Shown: positions 1 through 5,498 of the stretch, one piece after another | How the letters are laid out: every line of letters starts with the position of its first letter | Numbering within the stretch: position 1 is the first letter of the stretch | Source: Acidimicrobium sp. | GTDB taxonomy: Bacteria > Actinomycetota > Acidimicrobiia > Acidimicrobiales > Ilumatobacteraceae | Reading direction: 5' to 3' | Length of the DNA stretch: 5,554 nucleotides | NCBI GenBank assembly: GCA_003535455.1 | Contig: DOHD01000178.1 | Coordinates: 25,219-30,772, forward strand | The notes under the pieces: generated by a model | Database searches by the model: none | The model's input: the letters and a program-made list of their open reading frames with translations, nothing else | What the model was told of the DNA's origin: nothing | Made by a program: the position numbers and the translations under genes

Positions 1-546
1 GCGGGGAAGTGGCAGGTCGTATTGACCGAAGGCACGCAGAGAAAGTTGACCGATCATCGAGCCGACAGACATGCCGAGCATTGCCGGCGACATCATTTTT
101 GTGAGGTTTGCCATCATTGCGTCGACTCCGCTTGACTCGAGCTCGAGATTCGAACCAGTTGAGATCGACCCTGACTTGCCAGTGAAGTCTGAAAAGTAGA
201 ACTTGAACGCATCAAGTGTGTGATTTACCCACGTTGATCGCGTGACGACATCGATTTCAGGTGGTTGTGTTGAATCATTGGTCGACAAACCAGTGATGTC
301 ACGAACATGCAAGTCGGCGACTGACGAAAGTTTTTGAATGGCGATGCGAGAAGTTGGTTCGACATTGGCCTCACTGGTCGAGTTGGTCGCGGTCATTACC
401 GCAAACTGACGAGCCATGTCCCATTGCACCGGGCCGGCACCAGACATCGCTTTGGCAATTTGGTCAAAAAACGGAATACCCGATGACGAGAAATCATTCG
501 GGTCTTGGGGCATAAACAGATGATACGCAGACCGAATTGAATTCAT
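1..546 (-). CDS. Zinc-dependent metalloprotease family protein (DUF2342/Zincin_2-like), N-terminal part
   Basis: This is an uninterrupted minus-strand frame of 182 codons that starts with ATG at 546 and runs off the left edge. It is therefore only the N-terminal part of a longer protein. The translation resembles the N-terminus of the actinobacterial Zincin_2/DUF2342 family. A short GIPFFDQIAKAM block (residues 23-34) is followed by GPVQWDMARQ (38-47), the usual 'gpvnWdlArq' motif. A conserved Trp lies at 106, and a Met/Gly-rich segment MMSPAMLGMSVGSMIGQLS (151-169) leads into DLPLP (177-181). The zinc-binding motif expected further on is outside the window, so catalytic competence cannot be judged. 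No signal peptide is visible, which suggests a cytoplasmic protein. An in-frame GTG directly precedes the ATG and could also be used; an AAAGAAG stretch upstream is a weak ribosome site. The gene diverges from moaE across 55 bases. The substrate is unknown. The family assignment comes from recalled motif patterns. Confidence 0.8.
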   Translation of the reverse strand, partial: MNSIRSAYHLFMPQDPNDFSSSGIPFFDQIAKAMSGAGPVQWDMARQFAVMTATNSTSEANVEPTSRIAIQKLSSVADLHVRDITGLSTNDSTQPPEIDVVTRSTWVNHTLDAFKFYFSDFTGKSGSISTGSNLELESSGVDAMMANLTKMMSPAMLGMSVGSMIGQLSLRAFGQYDLPLPR

Positions 547-589
547 CACTTCTTTGCGAGTGGCGAATGGCTCAGTTCGTGGTCAGAGA

Positions 590-595
590 TACAAT
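590..595 (+). promoter_or_regulatory. -10 element (TACAAT) of a probable leaderless promoter for moaE
   Basis: TACAAT matches the TATAAT consensus at five of six positions and ends six bases before the ATG at 602. A transcript starting about 7 bases after the hexamer would begin at the start codon itself. That fits the absence of a clear Shine-Dalgarno sequence before this ATG and the frequency of leaderless mRNAs in Actinobacteria. No convincing -35 box is seen at the normal distance. The element probably drives moaE, the small membrane gene and mreB together. It also argues against the earlier in-frame TTG at 554 as the start. Confidence 0.5.
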
Positions 596-601
596 AAAAC
601 A

Positions 602-1084
602 ATGTCGCCATCGCAAAGCAAGACTGCAGTGAACACTCGTCTTGAATTAACGAGCGATGTTCTTGATGTAGGTGCCGTGTATAACTGGGCGGCGATCGAA
701 TCATGTGGCGCAGTTGTCGTATTTTCAGGGATCGTACGTGACCATGCCGATGGTCGCAATGACGTTGGTTCGCTGACTTACGAGGCGTATGAAGATCAAG
801 TCGTGCCGAAGCTTGAGATTATTGCCGATGAAATGCGAAAAAGATGGAGCGATCTCGGTCGCATCGCACTCATTCATCGCGTGGGCAAACTTGAATTGAG
901 CGAGTCTTCGGTCTTGGTTGTCGTTTCTTCGCCGCACCGTCCCGAAGCATTTGCTGCGGCAAGATACGCAATAGACGCATTAAAAATTAGCGTGCCGATT
1001 TGGAAGCAAGAGAATTGGAAAGACGGCACCGATTGGGGCACCAATAGTCACGAGATTTCTGACGCAAGAAAAGTTAAGAGTTAA
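602..1084 (+). CDS. moaE: Molybdopterin synthase catalytic subunit MoaE
   Basis: MoaE forms a heterotetramer with the sulfur carrier MoaD and converts cyclic pyranopterin monophosphate (precursor Z) to molybdopterin in the cytoplasm. It is the second main step of molybdenum cofactor synthesis. The 160-residue product has the usual length. Numbering from the ATG at 602, it shows GAVVVFSGIVRDH (36-48), YEAYED (60-65), IHRVGKLELSESSVLV (91-106), SSPHR (109-113) and LKISVPIWKQE (127-137). His112, Arg113, Lys128 and Lys135 keep the spacing of E. coli His103, Arg104, Lys119 and Lys126, so the active site looks intact. The frame also extends to a TTG at 554. I prefer 602 because a -10-like TACAAT lies just before it and the extra 16 residues are unlike the family. 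No moaD is in the window, so MoaD or another carrier must be encoded elsewhere. The stop is 5 bases from the next gene, implying an operon. Confidence 0.93.
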   Translation: MSPSQSKTAVNTRLELTSDVLDVGAVYNWAAIESCGAVVVFSGIVRDHADGRNDVGSLTYEAYEDQVVPKLEIIADEMRKRWSDLGRIALIHRVGKLELSESSVLVVVSSPHRPEAFAAARYAIDALKISVPIWKQENWKDGTDWGTNSHEISDARKVKS

Positions 1085-1089
1085 AGTTC

Positions 1090-1311
1090 GTGATGATTAT
1101 CGCCACTTCGACACTCGCCGTTTTTTTCGCCGCGATTTCAATCGTTGCAGGTGTGAGCCTTGCTCTGCTGGTGATGACACAAGAGAGATCAAATACATCA
1201 AATGAAGGTATGGCGGCGTTTCACCGACATCTTGATGCATTGTCCGACCAATCGCGTGAACATTTGCGCAGTCAATTGCGCGAAGCAAAGCAAAGACAGA
1301 CAAAGGGCTAG
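1090..1311 (+). CDS. Small single-pass membrane protein of unknown function
   Basis: This 73-residue protein begins with GTG at 1090; the adjacent ATG at 1093 is equally plausible and shortens it by one residue. I do not recognise a named family. Residues about 3-29 are strongly hydrophobic (MIIATSTLAVFFAAISIVAG then VSLALLVMT) and should form one transmembrane helix or signal anchor. The rest (30-73) is charged and helix-prone, with HLDALSDQSREHLRSQLREA (47-66), probably a short cytoplasmic or periplasm-facing amphipathic helix. It lies 5 bases after moaE and 3 bases before the MreB homologue, so it is co-transcribed with them. The tight linkage to mreB suggests a membrane partner of the MreB filament, but this is inference from position only. 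It could also be an unrelated passenger. That the frame is a real gene is supported by its exact fit in the operon gap and its coherent topology. Confidence 0.75.
   Translation: MMIIATSTLAVFFAAISIVAGVSLALLVMTQERSNTSNEGMAAFHRHLDALSDQSREHLRSQLREAKQRQTKG
1302..1307 (+). promoter_or_regulatory. Ribosome binding site of the mreB homologue
   Basis: AAAGGG lies 7 bases before the ATG at 1315, inside the last codons of the small membrane gene. It is the clearest Shine-Dalgarno-like sequence in the window. It supports 1315 as the start and translation from an internal site of a polycistronic message. Confidence 0.5.
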
Positions 1312-1314
1312 GCG

Positions 1315-2319
1315 ATGGCGCGCGATCTTGCGATTGACCTTGGCACGGCGAACACACTCGTATATATGCAGGGTCGCGGCATCGTTATCAACGAGCCCTC
1401 TGTGATTGCGGTCAACCGACGAACTGGCGAAGTTTTGGCGACGGGCGAAGAAGCATGGCAGATGATTGGTCGAACACCTGGATACATTGTCGCAGTTCGG
1501 CCTTTGCGTGGGGGTGCGATCACTGACTTTGAAGTCACCGAAAAGATGATTCGGTTGTTGTTGCAGCGGGCCGGTGTTTCAAAGTTTTCTCGCCCGAAAG
1601 TTTTGATTTGTGTACCTTCTGCAATTACCGAAGTTGAGCGTCGAGCAGTTACCGATGCGACTCGTCGAGCGGGGGCCGCTGACGCACAGTTGTTAGAGCA
1701 ACCAGTTGCGGCTGCTATTGGTGCGAATCTGCCGATTGACGAACCAGTCGGCAACATGGTCATTGATATCGGTGGTGGAACGACAGAGACCGCGGTCATC
1801 AGTTTGGGTGGCATCGTCGCACTCGAAGCGGTGCGTGTTGGCAGTTTTGATATTGACACTGAAATTCAATCATTTGTGCGTCGTAAACACGGCATTGCAA
1901 TTGGTGAGCGAACTGCCGAAGAAATTAAAAAGTCGATCGGTAGCGCGACGCCGATGCCAGGTGACACCGATGCCGAGGTTCGTGGTAGAGATTTGGTTAC
2001 TGGTCTGCCAAAGACAGTGATACTGACGGCAAAAGAAATCCGTGAGGCGATTGACCCTATTGTTACTCAGATGGTCGATTCGGTCGTGAGATGTCTTGGT
2101 GTTGCACCTCCCGAGTTGTCGCAAGACTTTTTGAAACGTGGCATGTATCTTGTCGGTGGCGGCTCGCTGTTGCGTGGAATGGCTGAAAGAATTTCGAATG
2201 AGACACGAGTGCCTGTCAATATGTCGAACGAGCCACTCGAGGCGGTCGTGCTTGGCGCCGGTCATTGCATCGAGAACTATGCGGCGTTGCGTGGACTATT
2301 TATGGACTCGCGTCGCTAA
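1315..2319 (+). CDS. mreB: MreB-family rod shape-determining protein (actin homologue)
   Basis: MreB forms ATP-dependent membrane-associated filaments that guide elongation-type peptidoglycan synthesis. The 334-residue product has the normal MreB length and all main actin-fold landmarks. Phosphate-1 loop is DLGTANTLVY (8-17), the variable strand follows with NEPSVIAV (26-33), and VRPLRGGAITDF (61-72) is typical. The catalytic-Glu region is LLEQPVAAAIGA (126-137), with Glu128 at the expected place. Phosphate-2 is DIGGGTTE (151-158), GERTAEEIKKSIGSA (197-211) is conserved, and the adenosine motif is LVGGGSLLRGM (279-289). One departure is residues 174-180, VRVGSFDID in context, where common MreB proteins have VAGD followed by x-M/F-D: the Gly-Asp pair is Ser-Phe here. 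No mreC, mreD, rodA or pbp2 is adjacent. It may therefore be a second, specialised MreB paralogue in its genome, or a lone copy. Upstream spacing is 3 bases. Downstream it abuts tesB tail to tail. Confidence 0.92.
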   Translation: MARDLAIDLGTANTLVYMQGRGIVINEPSVIAVNRRTGEVLATGEEAWQMIGRTPGYIVAVRPLRGGAITDFEVTEKMIRLLLQRAGVSKFSRPKVLICVPSAITEVERRAVTDATRRAGAADAQLLEQPVAAAIGANLPIDEPVGNMVIDIGGGTTETAVISLGGIVALEAVRVGSFDIDTEIQSFVRRKHGIAIGERTAEEIKKSIGSATPMPGDTDAEVRGRDLVTGLPKTVILTAKEIREAIDPIVTQMVDSVVRCLGVAPPELSQDFLKRGMYLVGGGSLLRGMAERISNETRVPVNMSNEPLEAVVLGAGHCIENYAALRGLFMDSRR

Positions 2320-2348
2320 AAATTATTGTTTAACTAACCGAGTTAAAC
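2318..2348 (-). terminator. Putative intrinsic terminator of tesB
   Basis: Read on the minus strand, GTTTAACT and AGTTAAAC form a perfect 8-bp stem around a 5-base loop (plus-strand 2328-2348). AATAA and five T follow, down to 2318. The hairpin lies inside the last codons of tesB and the T-run overlaps the stop codon of the convergent mreB gene. The stem has only two G-C pairs, so it may be weak. On the plus strand no T-run follows, so it is less likely to stop the mreB transcript. Confidence 0.4.
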
Positions 2349-3180
2349 CTTCTTGAACGACGGTGACGACGAGTTCACCTTTCGACGAAAAAATATATCC
2401 ACTCGCGATGCCACGAGCGTTCGAAGTCGAGATCGCGGTTTGATCGTAGAGCAACCAGTCGTCGGCTCTAAATGGGCGATGAAACCACATCACATGATCG
2501 AGGCTCGCCATCTGAATCGTCTGCTCTGTCCAAGATCTGCCGTGTGGCAACAATGTCGTGTCGAGCAATGACATGTCGCTGGCATATGTAACGATGCACG
2601 CATGCAGCACGGGATCATCGGGAAGTTTGCCGTCGGCACGCATCCAGAGTTTTTGGCCCTGGCTCTTTAAATTTTTTCGGGTCAGTGGGTCGGCATCGAT
2701 ATAGCGCAAATCAATCGGGCGTGGCCGTGTAAACCACTCGCCAATTTGCTCTTTGAATGGCTCCATTCGAGTCTTGAAATCTGGCAGAGATTTTGGCGCT
2801 GGTAGACCCGCTGGCATCTCGATAAAGTGCTCGAGCCCTGGTTCGGCGATCTGAAAACTTGCTTGCAGGTTGAAAATTGCCTTTCCATGTTGAATTGCAA
2901 TCACGCGCCGAGTTGTAAAACTCTTGCCATCGCGAATTCGGTCGACTTCATAAAGAATCGGGATAGTCGGGTCGCCAGGTCTCAAAAAATACGCGTGAAG
3001 CGAGTGAACATGACGAGATTTGTCGTCGACGGTCCGCGCCGCGGCGACGAGCGCTTGGCCAGCGACTTGGCCACCAAAAACTCGCTGACGATTCTCTTGA
3101 GGTGATACACCGCGAAAAATATTTACTTCAATGATTTCGAGATCTAACAGTGTGACAAGATCGTCTAGCGCCGATTGCAT
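2323..3180 (-). CDS. tesB: Acyl-CoA thioesterase II (TesB family)
   Basis: TesB-type thioesterases hydrolyse acyl-CoA to free fatty acid and CoA in the cytoplasm. The 285-residue protein matches the usual length of the double-hotdog fold. The N-terminal hotdog includes RVFGGQVAGQALVAA (33-47), HSLHAYFLRPGDPTIPI (59-75), VDRIRDGKSFTTRRVIAIQ (79-97) and IFNLQASFQ (102-110). The C-terminal hotdog includes LHACIVTYASDMSLLDT (192-208), SLDHVMWFHRPFRADDW (226-242), SNARGIASGYIFSSKGELV (253-271) and VVQEGL (274-279). The catalytic triad of E. coli TesB (Asp204, Thr228, Gln278) corresponds to Asp202, Ser226 and Gln276. Ser in the Thr position is a conservative change that keeps the hydroxyl. The ATG at 3180 gives the family's usual N-terminus (LDDLVTLLDLEIIEVNIFRG). 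The gene is monocistronic here: convergent with mreB (3 bases between) and divergent from the transferase gene across 66 bases. Physiological substrate is unknown. Confidence 0.95.
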   Translation of the reverse strand: MQSALDDLVTLLDLEIIEVNIFRGVSPQENRQRVFGGQVAGQALVAAARTVDDKSRHVHSLHAYFLRPGDPTIPILYEVDRIRDGKSFTTRRVIAIQHGKAIFNLQASFQIAEPGLEHFIEMPAGLPAPKSLPDFKTRMEPFKEQIGEWFTRPRPIDLRYIDADPLTRKNLKSQGQKLWMRADGKLPDDPVLHACIVTYASDMSLLDTTLLPHGRSWTEQTIQMASLDHVMWFHRPFRADDWLLYDQTAISTSNARGIASGYIFSSKGELVVTVVQEGLTRLVKQ

Positions 3181-3186
3181 GGCTCT

Positions 3187-3192
3187 ATTCTT
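3187..3192 (-). promoter_or_regulatory. Possible -10 element for tesB (leaderless)
   Basis: AAGAAT on the minus strand matches the -10 consensus at four of six positions and ends six bases before the tesB ATG. Initiation at the usual distance would make a leaderless mRNA, as proposed for moaE. There is no good -35 at 16-18 bases; a TTGACG at 3209-3204 lies too near to pair with this hexamer. The call is tentative. Confidence 0.25.
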
Positions 3193-3204
3193 GCATTTAA
3201 GTTC

Positions 3205-3217
3205 GTCAAAATTTGAC
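3205..3217. promoter_or_regulatory. 13-bp palindrome in the divergent tesB/transferase spacer, possible operator
   Basis: GTCAAA and TTTGAC flank a single central A, giving a perfect palindrome. Further TT/AA pairs outside one mismatch extend the symmetry to 3202-3220. It sits between two divergent start codons and overlaps a TTGAC -35-like sequence on each strand. This is where a dimeric repressor or activator could control both genes. No known regulator motif was recognised, and the AT-rich -35 symmetry could itself explain the palindrome. Confidence 0.35.
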
Positions 3218-3239
3218 TAATTGTCGATGCAGATAAGAT
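3213..3239 (+). promoter_or_regulatory. Promoter of the transferase-methyltransferase operon
   Basis: TTGACT at 3213-3218 (five of six matches to the -35 consensus) and TAAGAT at 3234-3239 (four of six matches to -10) are 15 bases apart, slightly short. The -10 ends seven bases before the GTG at 3247, so the transcript would start at or beside the start codon. No Shine-Dalgarno sequence is visible there, which agrees with leaderless initiation. Confidence 0.45.
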
Positions 3240-3246
3240 TTAACTA

Positions 3247-4842
3247 GTGACGATCGTCTGGAATGCTCAACGCGTCAGCGAGGGTCTGGCTGAAATCGAC
3301 TCTGCGCGGGGTGTCGTTTTGGCGAATATCAAGAAACTTTTGGATGAATATCACGGTGTAGAAAAGTCGACTCGTTTTTATGACATTCTGCTCGGAGACT
3401 GGGTCGAGCGATATCTACATCTTGTCTATGTGGCCTCTCAGTATTCGACCCTGGATGAAAGACAAGTTCAGATCGAACCAGCAAAAGTTGATACTCGAGA
3501 ATTCGATATCTTTGGCGACTCCGCAGAGTTTTTTTCGCGCTATCCCGATCTGCCATTGATGGTGACTTCGGCAATTAAGTCCGTAGTTCTAGACGGTCCA
3601 CAAGGTGTTCGTATTTCAGATTCGGTGATTACCGTTAGAAACCATTTCACATCGAGTCGTCTCGACCGGCTTCTTTCAAGAACGTTGAGAATTGTTGCTT
3701 CGAAAAACCCCAAGAGCGTGTTATTTGTCAAGCCGATATCCGGAAAAGTTTCTATTTCATGGGTTGCCACGATGTTTTCTTGGCGAAGGTGGGCAAGTCA
3801 TGATGACCTTGGTTTTTCGTTTTCGAGCACGTTGAGACCGAATCTTGTGTGGCGCAAGAAAAATATTCGGCCGATATCAGGAAACTCGAATCTGAGTGAA
3901 GTGGCACTCTCAATCTTGCCGATTTTTATTCCAATTTGTTTTGTTGAGGCTTTTGAGTCGCTTAAAAATCAAATCAATGAGGCGAGGCCGAAGCGGTTTG
4001 AGCATGTTTATTCGGCGCAAGCGTTGTGGACACACTTTGCGTTCAAAGTTCTCGTCGCTGAATGGTGTGAGCAGGGCACGAAATTGCATTATCACCAACA
4101 TGGCGGATGGTATGGGTTAGACGAGACCCATGTCGGCGAGCTGTATGAATCTCGAGTCGCCGACCATTACTACACATGGGGATGGAGTCGTGGCAATGGC
4201 AAAAGCTCACCGTTGTCGCCCGTCACGAGAAATGTTGACAAGGCGACAAAGATTTATGATTCGTTGATCTGCTTTGATCAGCCCCAACAGATCTATCGTC
4301 TGCAGTATTTTCCGTTACCCGGCACATTACAGACGATGTATGACCAAACCGCCGAGTTCGTGCGTGCAAGAGCAAGCAAAACAGAGCTGAGAATCCGACT
4401 CTTTCCTGGAGAGTATGGCTCACAGCAGAGAGACGCGATTCTTAGAGCGAACAGCGGTGCGAAATTCGATAATTCGTTAGAAATTTTTTCGCAATATGCG
4501 AGAAGTCGAATCGTCTTTCACAGTTATCTTGGCACTTCTTGGCTCGAAACGCTTGGCAATAATATTCCGACGATTTGTTTTTATGACGTAGACGCCTATC
4601 GATTTAGAACCGACGCTAAAGCCCTACTTGAAGATCTTGTGAAAGTCGGCATTCTTCATCTTTCTGGTTCGAGCGCCGCCGAAAAAGCAAATGCAGTCGA
4701 AGGCGACCTCGACTTGTGGTGGATGAGCGAAGAAGTTCAGACTGCTCGGCGTAATTTTGTAAATCAATATGCAAATTTTTCGTCAGATTGGAAAGAGATT
4801 TGGCGTGAACATTTCACGAATGTATTGAAGACCAATCGGTGA
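3247..4842 (+). CDS. LIC12162-family putative transferase (surface carbohydrate biosynthesis)
   Basis: The 531-residue protein resembles the LIC12162 family (TIGR04331 as I recall), putative transferases named from a Leptospira O-antigen locus. The reaction is not established. Recognisable blocks are STRFYDILLGDWVERYLHL (41-59), like the family's 'S.RYWRiliGpWL'; IPICFVEAFESL (228-239); FAFKVLVAEWCEQGTKLHYH (264-283) leading into QHGGWYG (284-290); HYYTWGWSRGN (307-317); SRIVFHSYLGTSWLETLGNN (420-439) with IPTI after it; and DLDLWWMSEEVQTAR (487-501). The C-terminal part looks like a GT-B-style nucleotide-sugar fold, by inference. No transmembrane segment or signal peptide is evident, so it is probably cytoplasmic. 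GTG at 3247 is the first usable start: an in-frame TAA lies at 3241. Relative to members I remember, about 40-50 N-terminal residues, including an early strand, seem absent. The gene overlaps the following methyltransferase by 4 bases, implying translational coupling and a shared pathway. Confidence 0.8.
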   Translation: MTIVWNAQRVSEGLAEIDSARGVVLANIKKLLDEYHGVEKSTRFYDILLGDWVERYLHLVYVASQYSTLDERQVQIEPAKVDTREFDIFGDSAEFFSRYPDLPLMVTSAIKSVVLDGPQGVRISDSVITVRNHFTSSRLDRLLSRTLRIVASKNPKSVLFVKPISGKVSISWVATMFSWRRWASHDDLGFSFSSTLRPNLVWRKKNIRPISGNSNLSEVALSILPIFIPICFVEAFESLKNQINEARPKRFEHVYSAQALWTHFAFKVLVAEWCEQGTKLHYHQHGGWYGLDETHVGELYESRVADHYYTWGWSRGNGKSSPLSPVTRNVDKATKIYDSLICFDQPQQIYRLQYFPLPGTLQTMYDQTAEFVRARASKTELRIRLFPGEYGSQQRDAILRANSGAKFDNSLEIFSQYARSRIVFHSYLGTSWLETLGNNIPTICFYDVDAYRFRTDAKALLEDLVKVGILHLSGSSAAEKANAVEGDLDLWWMSEEVQTARRNFVNQYANFSSDWKEIWREHFTNVLKTNR

Positions 4843-5498
4843 ACACGAAAAGAATTGACCCAAGGTTAAAAGAGATCGCATTGTCGACAAAAGGGTTTAT
4901 GCCAGAAGTTGAAGGCGACGCTCTTTTTGATGCAGCAAGCCAAGCGTGCGTCGAATTACCCGGATTACCGATGGTCGAAGTAGGCACATACTGCGGTCGA
5001 TCAACTGTGTGGCTCGGTGCCGCAGCACAAAGCAACGGTGCTTTGTTGTTTGCGGTTGATCATCATTCAGGGAGCGAAGAGAACCAAAAAGGATGGGAGT
5101 GGTTCGACGAGTCGCTTGTTGATTCATCCACGCACAGATTAAATACTTTGCCGACATTTTTAGCGACCCTAAGGCGAGCCCAACTTGGTGATGCCGTCGT
5201 GCCGTTCGTGGCTGAATCTCTGGTGGCAAGCATGCAAATTAAATCTGAGGTTGCATTTTGTTTTATTGACGGCGGTCATGGCGAAACGCCGACTCAAATA
5301 GATTTTGCAGCCTGGGCACCGAGAGTAGCGATCGGTGGTCGACTGGCAATTCACGATGTGTTCGCCGACCCAAGTGATGGTGGGCAAGCACCATATCGAA
5401 ACATATATCGTCCGGCAATCGACTCGGGCGACTTTGTAGAGATTTTGAGCGTCGCTTCGCTGCGAGTGTTGCGAAGGGTTGTGAAGAATCTGGTTTAG
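4839..5498 (+). CDS. Class I SAM-dependent methyltransferase (Methyltransf_24-like)
   Basis: The 219-residue protein fits a Rossmann-fold methyltransferase of the Methyltransf_24 type. The SAM-binding loop is MVEVGTYCGRSTVWLGAAA (45-63), with Glu47 and Gly49 in motif I. The end of strand 2 is LLFAVDHHSG (69-78), with acidic Asp74 for the ribose. FCFIDGGHGETPTQIDFAAW (140-159) corresponds to the 'fiDg.Hsy..v..Dl..w' motif, followed by GGRLAIHDVF (166-175). Asp144, His147, His172 and Asp173 could bind a divalent metal, as in related sugar or small-molecule O-methyltransferases; this is inferred. The start is GTG at 4839 within the GTGA overlap with the preceding stop. A GAAG eight bases upstream may help ribosome re-initiation. 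The coupling to a surface-carbohydrate transferase suggests methylation of a sugar or glycan end, but the acceptor cannot be read from sequence. No membrane segment is present. Confidence 0.85.
   Translation: MNTKRIDPRLKEIALSTKGFMPEVEGDALFDAASQACVELPGLPMVEVGTYCGRSTVWLGAAAQSNGALLFAVDHHSGSEENQKGWEWFDESLVDSSTHRLNTLPTFLATLRRAQLGDAVVPFVAESLVASMQIKSEVAFCFIDGGHGETPTQIDFAAWAPRVAIGGRLAIHDVFADPSDGGQAPYRNIYRPAIDSGDFVEILSVASLRVLRRVVKNLV

Noticed and set aside
554..601. Extension of moaE to an upstream TTG start
   Set aside because: The extra 16 residues do not resemble MoaE, overlap the promoter-like TACAAT, and start only 8 bases from the divergent gene's start codon.
547..601. Possible regulatory RNA or riboswitch (such as a molybdenum cofactor riboswitch) upstream of moaE
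   Set aside because: The spacer is only 55 bases, shows no strong hairpins, and the probable transcript is leaderless, so there is no room for an aptamer.
1308..1859. Long minus-strand open frame of 183 codons opposite the mreB homologue
   Set aside because: It lies entirely antisense to a strongly conserved MreB-family coding region, and its product is rich in Ser, Thr, Arg and Ala with no recognisable motif, as expected of a shadow frame.
3732..3884. Near-identical 15-base repeats GCCGATATC(C/A)GGAAA at 3732 and 3870 within the transferase gene
   Set aside because: Both encode a PISG tetrapeptide 46 residues apart, but the flanking residues do not match, so this is more likely chance than an internal duplication.
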